A DNA stretch of 64,000 bases from Leptospira stimsonii (lineage in GTDB: Bacteria > Spirochaetota > Leptospiria > Leptospirales > Leptospiraceae), in contig NZ_QHCT01000001.1 of NCBI RefSeq assembly GCF_003545885.1, positions 1,554,928 through 1,618,927 on the forward strand, read 5' to 3'. The notes below the pieces were generated by a model. It saw only the letters and a list, made by a program, of their open reading frames with translations. It was not told the origin of the DNA and ran no database searches. A program made the translations under genes and the position numbers. Positions 29,654-43,593 of this stretch are shown one piece after another. Positions within the stretch are counted from its first letter, which is position 1; each line of letters opens with the position of its first letter.

Positions 29654-30256
29654 ATGACGCCCTTTTGCTCACATTCGATTCGAAAAATCGCCCGAGGATT
29701 TCTTCTCTGGTTCGGGCTTCTCTTGGCTTTTTCTTGTCATACTACTTCCGAACAGGAAATGTTTCTTTCCCGAGGAGATCTCAAGGCTCCGGAGATCCGT
29801 GCGGGAAAGATTTTTCTCGCGGGTCATACCGGAGATCACAGCAAGGACACTCCTGAAATTCTTCTTTTAATGAAATCTTTAATCGACGATACTATAAGTA
29901 AGGATTTTTCCAAATTGCCGGAACGAGTGGCTCCGAAGGACGGATTGCTCTTGGATCTAAAGGGAACTTGGACCCGGGAACAGATCACAAAGGAACTTCT
30001 CAAAAAAGAGAATTATTTTCAGACGTACTTTTTCGATCGGGAACTTCTCAAAAAACAAAAGAACTCGGAGAATGTTCGAACCGTTCGGGATTTGTTTTTA
30101 CTTTCGGGCGGAATCGAAGCCGAATTTTATTACGAAAGTTTGACGGAATGCGAATTGAAACTTAGATTTAAAGATAACATAGAACTGGAGAAGGAACTTC
30201 TCAATCCATACTTTAAGAAAGTGCAGGGAAAATGGTATCTTCACAGAATGTTTTAA
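29654..30256 (+). CDS. Hypothetical lipoprotein upstream of efflux genes
   Basis: 200 residues with signal peptide and lipobox LAFSC (Cys about 31). The mature part is charged and helical with no recognised domain. Its 3' end reaches the 5' end of the TolC-like gene, so it is probably the first gene of that operon. It may be a small accessory to the efflux system; this is from position only. Confidence 0.68.
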   Translation: MTPFCSHSIRKIARGFLLWFGLLLAFSCHTTSEQEMFLSRGDLKAPEIRAGKIFLAGHTGDHSKDTPEILLLMKSLIDDTISKDFSKLPERVAPKDGLLLDLKGTWTREQITKELLKKENYFQTYFFDRELLKKQKNSENVRTVRDLFLLSGGIEAEFYYESLTECELKLRFKDNIELEKELLNPYFKKVQGKWYLHRMF

Positions 30257-31794
30257 CCAATCACATGGGAGAATTCTTTGTCGCGGGCAAAGTTTTTTCC
30301 AAAGACAAGGAAAGAGAGAATTCTTTTTCTTCGAGCTTTCGTCCGTTTCAATTTCTCAAAACCTTTTTGGTCTTAGGTTTTTTGAGTTTTTTTTCTCTGA
30401 TCTTTTCTCCGGTGCAAGCGGAGGTTATTCCTTTGGAATCGACTTCGACAACGGAAGAGGAAAAAAAGAAATCCGGAACTTCGGAAAACGTAAAATCGCT
30501 TTCATCTCCTCTCGATGCGACTGCGGAAAAACCAACCGCACCGACTTCTTCGATTCCGGTAACGTTCTCGGGAAAGATCATCGACTGGGACGTGGAGAGG
30601 TTGACCGAATACGCGGTTTCAAACAACCCGCTCTATTTATCCGAAAGACAAAACATGGGGATCGAAAGAGGAAAGGTGATCACTGCTTCTCTTTCCAGAA
30701 ACCCGATCATTCAATTCCAACAACAGTTCATCGGAATGCCGGGCGGAACTTCGGGGCCGAACATTCTCGGACAAAACGGATCGCAAGGCGGAAGTACGGA
30801 AATCGCTCCCGCGATGTATCAGGACTTGGACGTCTACGGAGTGATCTCCTTACGTTCCAAGGTTGCGAAAAAATCCTTCGAAGCCGTCTTGGGAGAATTC
30901 GAAAACTTCGACCGTCTCTTTCGTCTCCGTCTCAGACAGAACTACTGGGCGTATCTCTTCCTAACTAATTTAGTAGATTATAATAAAGAATTTTACGAAA
31001 ACTACAGCGATCTTCTTGAACTCACGAAGTTTCGGGTGGAAAAAGGGGACATCTCTCCTCTTGAATTTGAAAGACTCGAACTCGAAAGAATCCAGGTGGA
31101 AAAGTTTTATAGGGACGCTCTGGTTCGAAGACAGATCGTGGAGAAGGAACTCCGAATTCTTTCCGGGATTCGAGAATCGGAAGGCGTCTTCGCATTTAAG
31201 TCGGAGATGAAATTCAAATCCTTGGAAGATCTTGGATTGCGTCTGAAAGATTCCACGGTCGCGGCCATTCATCGTCCGGACATCGCGGCCCTCGAAGAAA
31301 GGGTCAAAGAGAAAAAACTCAATATCGATCTTCAGAGAAGGGAAAGTCTCGGTTATCTCCAAGTCGGGGGAGAATGGAGAATCAAGGGAAACGAACACTA
31401 CGCCGGTGTTTTCGCTACGATTCCACTTCCGATCAACGACCGCGGTCAGGGAAAGGTTTTATCCGCGAGAGAAGAACACAAGAAGTTCGAACTCGCCTTG
31501 GAAGCCAAAAAAAGAGAAGTCAACGAAGAGATCGAAGCCTCTAAGAAAGAGCTCCTTGCGAGGGAAGACCTTCTCGCAAAATACGAAAGAATCAATCTTT
31601 TACAAAAAAACAAGCAGTTAGAACAAAAATCCAGGATAGCTTATGTCCGTGGTGCGTCCGATCAAGTGACCTTTCTTCAGGCCGAAAAGAATTATCTTAC
31701 GGTTCTGAGGGATTACTACGAAGTGTTGTATCTCTATTACAACGCCGTAGAACTCTATAAGGCCGCGGTCGGTAAAAAAACAGAGAGGGATTAA
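30232..31794 (+). CDS. TolC/CusC-type outer-membrane efflux protein
   Basis: 520 residues from ATG 30232, or 509 from ATG 30265; neither has a clear ribosome site. A signal peptide lies at about 42-63 (FLVLGFLSFFSLIFSPVQA), unusually far in, which favours the later start. The mature chain has the two long helical repeats of outer membrane efflux proteins, e.g. FDRLFRLRLRQNYWAYLF and YVRGASDQVTFLQAEKNYL. Followed after 22 nt by its periplasmic adaptor. Exports metals or small molecules together with an inner-membrane pump not present here. Confidence 0.85.
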   Translation: MVSSQNVLTNHMGEFFVAGKVFSKDKERENSFSSSFRPFQFLKTFLVLGFLSFFSLIFSPVQAEVIPLESTSTTEEEKKKSGTSENVKSLSSPLDATAEKPTAPTSSIPVTFSGKIIDWDVERLTEYAVSNNPLYLSERQNMGIERGKVITASLSRNPIIQFQQQFIGMPGGTSGPNILGQNGSQGGSTEIAPAMYQDLDVYGVISLRSKVAKKSFEAVLGEFENFDRLFRLRLRQNYWAYLFLTNLVDYNKEFYENYSDLLELTKFRVEKGDISPLEFERLELERIQVEKFYRDALVRRQIVEKELRILSGIRESEGVFAFKSEMKFKSLEDLGLRLKDSTVAAIHRPDIAALEERVKEKKLNIDLQRRESLGYLQVGGEWRIKGNEHYAGVFATIPLPINDRGQGKVLSAREEHKKFELALEAKKREVNEEIEASKKELLAREDLLAKYERINLLQKNKQLEQKSRIAYVRGASDQVTFLQAEKNYLTVLRDYYEVLYLYYNAVELYKAAVGKKTERD

Positions 31795-31816
31795 GAAATC
31801 CATCCCGGAGATTTGT

Positions 31817-32992
<1,176 letters not shown>

Positions 32993-32998
<6 letters not shown>

Positions 32999-33036
32999 GA
33001 TTCTAATTTATGAAAAGATAAATTAGAATCTTATAA
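32993..33036. terminator. Perfect 19-bp stem-loop at the end of the efflux operon
   Basis: TTATAAGATTCTAATTTAT (32993-33011) is exactly complementary to 33018-33036 around a GAAAAG loop. It overlaps the adaptor stop codon. AT-rich without a clear T-tract, so it may be an mRNA-stabilising hairpin or a repeat rather than a classical terminator. Confidence 0.55.
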
Positions 33037-33078
33037 GCGCCAAACTCCGATTTTTCGGAGCGGAACACGGAGCCTTTT

Positions 33079-33774
33079 ATGAACGCAAAACAGCTGACCG
33101 AAAAACAGGTGAGTAAGATTCTTTCGAAAGGTTTTTACTGTGATCCGAACGAACTTAGGGAGTTTAAGGAAAACCGTTGGTTCGATGAGGCCTGCTATCA
33201 AAGAGCCTTCGGAAAAAAAACGTCCTGGTTCAATTTGATTTTTCGACCTTTTTTGAACGCGGCGATTCGGTGTGCAATCAAGATGGGCACGAAAGTCGAG
33301 GAACCTACATTTGTGATTTTGCCCGTGTGGTACTGCCACGCTTATGAGGATCCTACATCAAAATGGTCGTTGAATCTTTTGACTTATTTCGGTCCGGAGC
33401 GGAACTATGAGTTACGCAGATTCAAAAAAGCGATACTCATTCATGCCAAAGTTAAATACTATAGCGCTCCTTATATTTCAACCAGCTCAAGCTATTCTCG
33501 ATCTATTTCGCTTCCCCGTTTTGGTCCGTATATAGTTGTCAATTCTCTTTGCGGATTGGAATTGATCGAATTGTACGAAGCTGTCGAATTGGAATCTCTT
33601 TCCCCGGCCCCCGATCGGGAATTGGAACCGTTTAACGAAAGTTTTGTGCCTGCGATTCCGTTGACAAGGGTCCCGGAATCCTTTCGAGCTTCGATTACGG
33701 AACTCATCGATGACTTTGAAAAATTGAACGTTGAAATCAATCAGGACGCAGCCAGACCTTTCGAACGGAAGTGA
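33079..33774 (+). CDS. Hypothetical protein
   Basis: 231 residues, not recognised. Composition is protein-like with no signal peptide; a weakly hydrophobic stretch lies near WFNLIFRPFLNAAIRCAI. The centre contains ILPVWYCHAYEDP and many aromatic residues; the C-terminus is acidic. Preceded by GGAGCGG..CGGAG before ATG 33079. Stands alone between the efflux operon and lexA. Confidence 0.65.
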   Translation: MNAKQLTEKQVSKILSKGFYCDPNELREFKENRWFDEACYQRAFGKKTSWFNLIFRPFLNAAIRCAIKMGTKVEEPTFVILPVWYCHAYEDPTSKWSLNLLTYFGPERNYELRRFKKAILIHAKVKYYSAPYISTSSSYSRSISLPRFGPYIVVNSLCGLELIELYEAVELESLSPAPDRELEPFNESFVPAIPLTRVPESFRASITELIDDFEKLNVEINQDAARPFERK

Positions 33775-33791
33775 AAATTCTACCCCTCCGT

Positions 33792-33843
<52 letters not shown>

Positions 33844-33844
<1 letters not shown>

Positions 33845-34455
33845 TGAAAGACCTGACGGACAAGCAACAGGCTGTTCTTACATTCATTACTGCCATCATC
33901 AAAGAGCGCGGTTTTCCGCCTACGATTCGAGAAATCGGAGACGAATTCGGAATTACCGCAAAAGGCGCCTACGATCATCTCAAGGCGATCGAAAAGAAAG
34001 GGTATCTCAAAACCGCGAAGAATCAATCCAGGGCGATTGAACTCATTCGTCAGAGTCCTCTGGAATCTCTTCCCGTTCAGGCTACGAGTATTCCTGTGAT
34101 CGGTCGAGTTGCGGCCGGCCTTCCGATTTTTGCGGAGGAAAATATCGAATCCTACATTCCCGTTCCGGACGAAATGGTGGGTTCGAATGTTCCGACATAC
34201 GCACTTCGGGTTCAGGGAGATTCCATGGTCGACGCGGGGATCAATGACGGAGACATCGCGATCATCGAAAAAAGGGACATTGCTCGAAACGGAGAAATTG
34301 TCGTCGCCCTGATCGAAGACGAAGCCACTCTAAAAGTGTATTACAAAGAACAGGATCAGATCCGTCTCGAAGCGAGAAATCCAAAATACAAACCGATTCG
34401 AACCAAGAAGGCGGTTGTGATGGGAAAGCTCGTCGGACTCTATAGAATTTACTGA
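33844..34455 (+). CDS. lexA: LexA repressor
   Basis: 203 residues from ATG 33844. N-terminal winged helix (PPTIREIGDEFGITAKGAYD). Self-cleavage site Ala91-Gly92 (VAAGLP) and the Ser127/Lys164 dyad (QGDSMVDAG; EATLKVYY) are all present, so it should undergo RecA-stimulated autocleavage and derepress SOS genes. The frame extends three codons upstream to a TTG, but no ribosome site exists for either start. See the palindrome overlapping the start codon. Confidence 0.96.
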
Positions 34456-34493
34456 TTGACAGAGGAAGAAACTCGACTGAAACTTCGGACAGA

Positions 34494-36144
<1,651 letters not shown>

Positions 36145-36227
36145 GGAGAAAAGAAAACGCCGATTTCCTGATCTCGGTCGGAATTCTCGGGAAGTCCGAA
36201 AGGATCGAGAGGCGAACGCTTCAAGAG

Positions 36228-36582
36228 GAATTTTTGTCGGAGAATTCCGACAAGGATCGGCTCTGCGCCTGCAAAAAATGATTTTATGAAAGAGCAAAAT
36301 CACCTGAGTTTTCCCCGCTACAAAAAAGAGAAAGCGCGTGAGTCCGAGTTCTCGAAGTCTAAAGTCTTTTCCCGCAAATTAGGAAATCATTTGGAATCAA
36401 GGAGATTTCAATTTGAACTCTTGTCGGAGTTCCGACGGAAGAGAGAGGATACTTTATTCTTGCAAAGATTCGGTTTTTCTGATAGAGAAAAGTCTTCCGA
36501 TTTTTTCCCACGGGCCCGCCTCCTCCACCCAATGAGGGTGGGGGCGCGCGGCTTTCACGGAGGTTTGTCGTTGTTACGACGG
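36228..36582 (+). repeat. Two tandem copies of a dispersed intergenic element (family A)
   Basis: Copy 1, about 36228-36320: TTGTCGGAGAATTCCGACAA hairpin, then GCCTGCAAAAAATGATTTTA, ending TTTTCCCCGC. Copy 2, about 36418-36582: TTGTCGGAGTTCCGACGG, CTTGCAAAGATTCGG, TGATAGAGAAAAGTCTTCCG, TTTTTTCCCACGG, then CTCCACCCAATGAGGGTGGG and a GCGCGCGGCTTTCACGG tail. Related copies are at 46228-46537 and 63832-63924. This fills most of the 36145-36623 gap; no gene is seen there. Confidence 0.65.
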
Positions 36583-36623
36583 TCTTTCAAGAGATTCAAT
36601 TTCTTTGTGGATCGGGTTCTCTC

Positions 36624-37636
36624 ATGATCGGGATGGGAATCGAAACCAGTTGTGACGAGACCTCGATCGGAATCGTCCGCGATGGGAAGGAACTCCTCAG
36701 TCTCCGGATTTTTAGTCAAATCGACCTTCACAAACCCTATGGGGGAATCGTGCCTGAGATCGCTTCGCGCGCTCACTTGGAAAAGATCAATCTCCTCTTG
36801 GAAGAAGCGATGGAAGAAGCCAAGGTCTCCTTCGAAGAACTTTCCTACGTTGCGGTGACTTCTTCCCCCGGATTGACCGGATCCTTGATGGTCGGAGCTC
36901 AGATGGCCCGTTGTATCCACATGGTCTATGGAACTCCGATCTTACCGGTCTGTCATCTTCAGTCTCACTTTGCAGTCCTTCACCTGGAGGGAGTTCCCAT
37001 AGAATTCCCGGTCCTCGGCCTTCTTTTGTCCGGGGGTAATTCCGCAATTTACAATCTGAAAGAATTCGGGAGAATGGAACTTGTCGGAGACACGATGGAC
37101 GACGCCTTGGGAGAAGCCTTCGATAAGGTGGCGGGACTCTTGAATCTTCCTTATCCCGGAGGTCCTTTTATCGAAGCCAAGGCTCGGGAATACAAACCCA
37201 CCCCCGACGAAAGACCGATTCTTCCTCCTCTCTTACGAAATCTTCCCCAAGACCAAGTTTCCTTTTCTTTCAGCGGGCTCAAAACCGCCGTGATGGTTCT
37301 CCTCGAGAAGCAAAAAGATATTTCCCAAGAACAAATCTGCTGGAATTTCCAGAATTCCGCTTTTGATCTCGTGGAAAGAAATCTCAAACGCGCAGTTCAG
37401 AAAACCGGGATTCGGAGGGTTTTTGCAGGCGGAGGAGTTCTCGCCAATTCCACTCTTCAGAAACGATTGCAGACCTGGGCCGAAAAGAATTCTGTGGAAC
37501 TTTTTAGCCCGAAGAAAAAAATTTATTGTACGGACAACGGGGCAATGGTAGCTACGTTGGGGTACTATTTGTTCCGGAAAGGTTACAAAAGAGATATCGA
37601 TTTTACCGTAAGTCCTTCTAGACAGGAGATCTTTTC

Positions 37637-37640
<4 letters not shown>
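36624..37640 (+). CDS. tsaD: tRNA threonylcarbamoyladenosine biosynthesis protein TsaD
   Basis: 338 residues, standard length. [16 protein letters not shown]-terminus; metal-binding region [12 protein letters not shown] (HxxxH form); [35 protein letters not shown]-terminal [12 protein letters not shown]. Transfers the threonylcarbamoyl group to A37 of ANN-decoding tRNAs with TsaB/TsaE. The stop overlaps the pssA start as ATGA. Confidence 0.97.
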
Positions 37641-38401
<761 letters not shown>

Positions 38402-39013
38402 GAAAACGAAAATTCTATCCGATTATTTAGAATATTAGAATTTCTTCATTCTTTAGCGTATTCTGACGCGGAAACTTCCGTCTTTCTAAAAGGGGTTTCC
38501 GCAAAAAGAAACTTACACAGATCCAAAGGCCGTAAAAATAGATCGATCAAGGTCCGTTCGCTTTGAACCTCACCAGAGCCCGCAAGTTCGAAAGCCGTCG
38601 AGGTTTGACACGAACCCAACGGGGAATTTGTATTCGAACTTTTCACTAAAATACGGAGAGAGAATGGAATCTGAAACGGATCGAGCTTTCTGAAAGATCA
38701 AAGACACGGCGTGTTTCCCACGAAACTTTTCGCTAAATCCAAAAATGCAACGTGCGGATCGATTCTACGGAAGTAGGGGACGCGACTTTTTTAAGAAAGG
38801 TATTGTTTGTTCCGAAGGAATTTTCTAACGTATTTTCTTTGATTCAAAGCGCCGACGTAAATCAAAGTTTAAGAAACCGAAAACAGAGGAGTTCCCGCAG
38901 AATCCTCCCCGAATTTTAAAAAGAATATTTTCTGAAACTCACATAGGAGTTCCTACTTCTGCAAAAAAACCTGGACTCTCGCTCCCGTTCACTCTCTCGT
39001 TTTAAGATAAGGA
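38402..39013. other. Convergent intergenic region, no gene seen
   Basis: 612 bases between the pssA and 39014-40621 3' ends. TTTAGAATATTAGAATTTCTTC lies just after pssA and may help end transcription. I see no repeat copy or supported frame here. Confidence 0.4.
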
Positions 39014-40621
39014 CTAAAACGGGAATTGCACCTGAAGGTTGATCCAGATTCCGTCGCTTTTGTTTTCCTTCTTTCGAGAATGGCTCACCGTAAAAGCGAC
39101 GTAAGGCGAAAGAAGTCTGAGACGAAATGAAGAATTCCGATCCGTAAATACAAAGCTCGTCTCGTCTCTCGCGGTCCTCGCTTCGAAAAGGGAATCCGTT
39201 CGGTTTCCTTCTTTTTGAAATAAAAAAGCGCCTTCCAAGTTCCAAGAATCGTCCAGACGGAAGGACCATTTGCCTTCCGTGATCAAATCCCCGTTGGTCC
39301 TCCATTCCTGACCGGCCTCGATCGAAACATTCTTCTTCTGAAAGGAATAAGAAAGACCTCTTCCTAAAGTTTCCGAAGAATGATCCTGCGAATAATTACG
39401 AAGAGAAAGGAGAATTCCTCCCGCCTCTCCAAAATACAAGGGCGCTTTTCCACCTACGATTTGCCAACGTTGAGAATCCGTCGTAACGGAAGGTTCCACA
39501 GAATTTTCCAAAAACGCAGAACCCTCGTTTTCCAAAGGAAGGGGCCGCTTCCAAGCGCGAACCCATTCCAAAGAAAAATAAGAATGGGAAACGATTCCCA
39601 AACGAGCCAGAGAGGCTTTTCCGTCGAGTTCCGTTCGATTCGGATCGATCGCGAAGAGTTCCCGACTTTTTCCACGATACCCGGTGACCCGAAATTCCGT
39701 ATCCAAAGGTTCCACAAAGATCGAAGTGTAGAAGGTTCCGTCCCATTCTTTTTTGATTCCAAACGTCTGGATTCGAGAAAGGACTTTCGGACCGGGAAGC
39801 CGAAAATTTTTGGATCGAAAATCTACGGAGGCGTAGTGCGTTTTTGACTCCGGTGCATAAGCAAATTCGAATATTCTTTTGGGAGAAACCAAAAAATAAC
39901 CGCCGCGTTTCCGCGCTTCGACTTCGGAAAAATAGGAACCGAAATTCCAGTCCGCCCACTTCCCATTCACGAATGCGGATCGATGGATTGGCTGTTCTAT
40001 CTCGGGAAGAGCCGTATAAAAATTGTCGTCCCGTAAAAAATAAAAATTCTCCAGAGGTCGAAACCGATGACCAACGCTGACTCTTACAAATTCGTTTTCC
40101 CATTTGCCGGAAAAAAGCGGTTTCGCACGTCTCGTTTCCAAAAATCCGGTCCAACACGAAGGGAATTCTTTGCTTGGGTTTTTAAGTTTCAACGGACAAT
40201 TGGACGTTTTCAAAAACCAGTTTTCCTTTTCTTCTCGGGTATAACGAGAGTTATACGTTTCGAAGGTCGCACCGACCCTGGAATTTTCGGAAAAAAGACG
40301 GGGGACAAACGGAAAAAACAACACAAACGAAGCGGAAAAAATTTTAAAACAAAGTAAGAATCTAGAATATTCAAAAAAACGAAACTTATTTATGAAACCG
40401 CTTTCGATTTTTTCGCGAGTCAAAAATATTTCTACGAAGGAACGTGTTCGTACCGGCGAAACAGTTCGAAAAAGAACAACTCGATTTGCAAGATCCGAAA
40501 TCGAACGGAAACATCGATTCCAAGACAAAAAGAAGGATACGTCGGAAACGAGGAAATAAAGATACGAAGAATGGAAATCGAAGCCACCTCGGATTTTAGA
40601 GGAAGAAAAAAAGGAAAACAT
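39014..40621 (-). CDS. Hypothetical envelope protein, beta-rich
   Basis: 535 residues from ATG 40621, which overlaps the upstream stop (TGATG) and has AAGGAG 8 nt before it. Two hydrophobic stretches occur near the N-terminus (SSYLYFLVSDVSFFLSW and LLCFKIFSASFVLFFPFV at about 85-105); the second looks like a signal peptide, which makes the first 85 residues odd. The rest has alternating polar/aromatic strands and a C-terminus ending in Phe (WINLQVQFPF), as in outer-membrane beta-barrels. Unknown function; a Leptospira-specific outer-membrane protein is my guess. Confidence 0.65.
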   Translation of the reverse strand: MFSFFSSSKIRGGFDFHSSYLYFLVSDVSFFLSWNRCFRSISDLANRVVLFRTVSPVRTRSFVEIFLTREKIESGFINKFRFFEYSRFLLCFKIFSASFVLFFPFVPRLFSENSRVGATFETYNSRYTREEKENWFLKTSNCPLKLKNPSKEFPSCWTGFLETRRAKPLFSGKWENEFVRVSVGHRFRPLENFYFLRDDNFYTALPEIEQPIHRSAFVNGKWADWNFGSYFSEVEARKRGGYFLVSPKRIFEFAYAPESKTHYASVDFRSKNFRLPGPKVLSRIQTFGIKKEWDGTFYTSIFVEPLDTEFRVTGYRGKSRELFAIDPNRTELDGKASLARLGIVSHSYFSLEWVRAWKRPLPLENEGSAFLENSVEPSVTTDSQRWQIVGGKAPLYFGEAGGILLSLRNYSQDHSSETLGRGLSYSFQKKNVSIEAGQEWRTNGDLITEGKWSFRLDDSWNLEGAFLFQKEGNRTDSLFEARTARDETSFVFTDRNSSFRLRLLSPYVAFTVSHSRKKENKSDGIWINLQVQFPF

Positions 40622-41610
40622 CAACGTTTCTCCTTCTTTTCACTGGGATTTCTCTTCCTCAAAATCGCAAGGACGCGGTTTTTTTCCTTTTCGGGAAGAG
40701 ATTCCACGAATTCGAAAAATGCTTCTCTGGAAAGATAGCTTTCTCTGGAGATTCTCAGGGAAGAATCGAGAGAAAAACCTGCGGATAAGAGTTCCTGTAC
40801 CCCGAGGGAAATCTTGGATAAGGAATGATATTGATTCCGATTTTGGACGTTTTTGAAACCCGTCTCTTTTTTGGGGAGAACTTTCCGCTGAGCAAAAATA
40901 TTCCGAAATTCGAATATACTAGAAATAGAATGTTGTTTGTCTTTCGTTTCGTTTCCAAAAGCGGAAAGCTGCAAATTCTCCCAGGAAAAATCGACACCGA
41001 GAGAAAAACGATCCTCCGTCTGTGCTCCGTTCCAGCTCCGAGAGGCTCCTAAAAAAAGAGTGAACTCCTTTTCCCTCGGAGAATGGAGTAAGATAGAAAC
41101 ACTTTCGAAATTCCCGCCTCGTTTTCCGAAAACTTGAATCCCTTGTTTTTCGAAAAATTCCAGACGTGTTCCGAAAACGAACAGATCGATTTCAGCTCTT
41201 TCCCAACCGGCAAAGAAAGAAAGACGAAATCGATTCTCCGGCGGAAGATAAGAATATTCCAGTCCGGAGAAAGTCCGGTAAAACCAACGATTCTCTTGTT
41301 CCGGATTTCTTTCCTTCTCCGAAAGAAGATTCCACTTCCAGAGATGTCTTGGATTTTCCGGAAGAATGGGAAGAGAAAGTTTGAATCCGTAGGAAGGAAG
41401 CGTTTCCTTTTTCGCCTCCGTCCAAAACCCCAGAGCAAAAGAAGAATTCGATCTCGCGGAAAAGAGAAACGGATTCAGATCCCTTGGTGAACCTTCCTTC
41501 GAATGCGTTTCAGCCCGACTCGAGTGAGAAAGGAGAAGAAAAAGAAAGGAAAGGAGGAACCGAAGTCGATTCTTCTCCTTTCCAAGAGGTATGCTTAGCG
41601 TTTTCCCCAC
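40621..41610 (-). CDS. Hypothetical exported protein, operon partner of the beta-rich protein
   Basis: 329 residues with GTG start at 41610. Signal peptide about 16-33 (LRFLLSFLFLLLSHSSRA). The mature chain is beta-rich with many Phe/Arg (FRLSFFAGWERAEIDLF, FTLFLGASRSWNG), ending in a charged tail (SEKKEKR). No domain recognised. Coupled by TGATG to the following gene; together they may form an envelope pair. No clear ribosome site, so the start is tentative. Confidence 0.62.
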   Translation of the reverse strand: MGKTLSIPLGKEKNRLRFLLSFLFLLLSHSSRAETHSKEGSPRDLNPFLFSARSNSSFALGFWTEAKKETLPSYGFKLSLPILPENPRHLWKWNLLSEKERNPEQENRWFYRTFSGLEYSYLPPENRFRLSFFAGWERAEIDLFVFGTRLEFFEKQGIQVFGKRGGNFESVSILLHSPREKEFTLFLGASRSWNGAQTEDRFSLGVDFSWENLQLSAFGNETKDKQHSISSIFEFRNIFAQRKVLPKKETGFKNVQNRNQYHSLSKISLGVQELLSAGFSLDSSLRISRESYLSREAFFEFVESLPEKEKNRVLAILRKRNPSEKKEKR

Positions 41611-41924
41611 ATCGAAAACGGTTCTTCGATCCGCTTTCGAAGGGTGGAAATTCTAAAAAAAACGCAAAACGTACGAAAAAAAAATCGAAAGGAAACCGTT
41701 TTGTCCGGGGGGAAAGGTAAGATAAAGAACAGAAACGGAGGAAAACCACAGGTTTTATTACCCAAGATCGCTCTGGACTCGAAAATCGAAGGATTTTAAA
41801 ATTTTGAGCGTTTTTAGTTGACATTTACTAATGTTTTGAGTAGTATATACATATCCGTTAAGTGGAATTATTTGTGGTTTTATCGTTTTATGTCGTCTAA
41901 TTTAATAAGAATGGAGAGAAGACT
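41611..41924. other. Divergent promoter region before the radC operon
   Basis: 314 bases. A strong sigma70-like promoter is seen at 41818-41846 with an operator-like palindrome in its spacer (listed separately). The rest is A/G-rich without further features. Confidence 0.5.
41818..41846 (+). promoter_or_regulatory. Strong sigma70-type promoter with embedded palindrome
   Basis: TTGACA (41818-41823), 17-nt spacer, TAGTAT (41841-41846). The spacer contains TACTAA-TGTTT-TGAGTA (41826-41842), one mismatch from the palindrome at the lexA start codon. Drives the small ORF, radC and perhaps the following transporter genes. Predicted leader about 70 nt. Confidence 0.6.
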
Positions 41925-42145
41925 ATGATCATTCGATCTCTGCAAGAATCAGCAAATTACCAGAGAAAACGTGGTGGTCTCGCAGGTGCTGGCCCTAATT
42001 GGAGGGAAAGAACTCGTGCGGGAGAATCCAATCTGAAATCCTTCGCGGATTATCTGGAAGAAGCGTTCGAAGGGGAAGTAGTTCAACAGGGGACCTGGTT
42101 TGCAGATTCTCTGTCTGAGCTCAGTAAAAACAACCTGAAGCGGAT

Positions 42146-42149
<4 letters not shown>
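41925..42149 (+). CDS. Small hypothetical protein preceding radC
   Basis: 74 residues; GGAGAG lies about 8 nt before ATG 41925. Basic N-terminal half (NYQRKRGGLAGAGPNWRERT) and acidic helical C-terminal half (FADYLEEAFEGEVVQQ). No family recognised. The stop overlaps the radC start (TTGA), so the product is made with RadC; promoter features link it to lexA. Confidence 0.7.
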
Positions 42150-42837
<688 letters not shown>

Positions 42838-42844
<7 letters not shown>

Positions 42845-43593
42845 AAAATTTACCGATTCTTTGGATATTAGTGAGGAGAGATTACGCCTTACAATTTGCC
42901 GGAAGCGCTCTCGGAATTTCCTGGATGCTCGTCCAGAATCTCAGCATCATTCTCATTTATACGATCGTATTCTTATTCTTACATCTCAAGGGGAATCCGG
43001 AATCCGCGGTTGATTTTATCGGCTACGCGTTTAGCGGACTTCTTTTTTGGGTTCCTCTTCAGGAATATATGATCCGAGGAACCTCCATTCTTACCGAAAA
43101 TCGGCAGTTGATCAAAAGATCCCCTTTGGGTCCGGAGATATTTCTCTGGATTCCCTTTGTTCAGATGCTCATTCATTTTTTGGTGACGGCGATTCCGGTT
43201 CTGGTCGTTCTCGGTATATTCGGAAAATTGAATGTATTTTTGTTTCCTCTTTCGATTCTTGTGATTTCCACGGTCGGAATTCTTTTGTCTTTTGTGCAGG
43301 GTTATTTGGCGCGAGCGAACGTGATTCTTCGGGACATTACTCCTTTGATTCGACTGATTTCCCAATTCTTCTTTTGGTCTTTGCCGATCCTTTATTTGTC
43401 TTCCGGTTTTTTACATTCGGTCAACGTCTGGAATCCTCTCAACTTTCCCCTGGAAGTTTTTCGTTCCGTTTTGTTAAACGACTTCGTTCCGGTTTTTCAT
43501 TGGAAGGAATTCCTTCCTTATCTGATTCTATTTCCTTCGATCGGAATTTTCTCCCGTTCTAAATTTCATTCGGTGATCCTGGACCATCTTTGA
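42838..43593 (+). CDS. Polysaccharide ABC exporter permease (Wzm-like)
   Basis: 251 residues with GTG start overlapping radC by seven bases. Six hydrophobic segments and the ABC-2 pattern LGISWMLVQNLSIILIYTIV near the N-terminus; RDITPLIRLISQFFFWSLPI is typical of Wzm/TagG permeases. With the overlapping Wzt-like ATPase it should export an O-antigen or other undecaprenyl-linked glycan across the inner membrane. Confidence 0.88.

Noticed and set aside
39396..40157. 253-residue frame inside the beta-rich envelope gene
   Set aside because: Same-strand, different-frame shadow; Arg/Phe/Ser-rich and without start signals.
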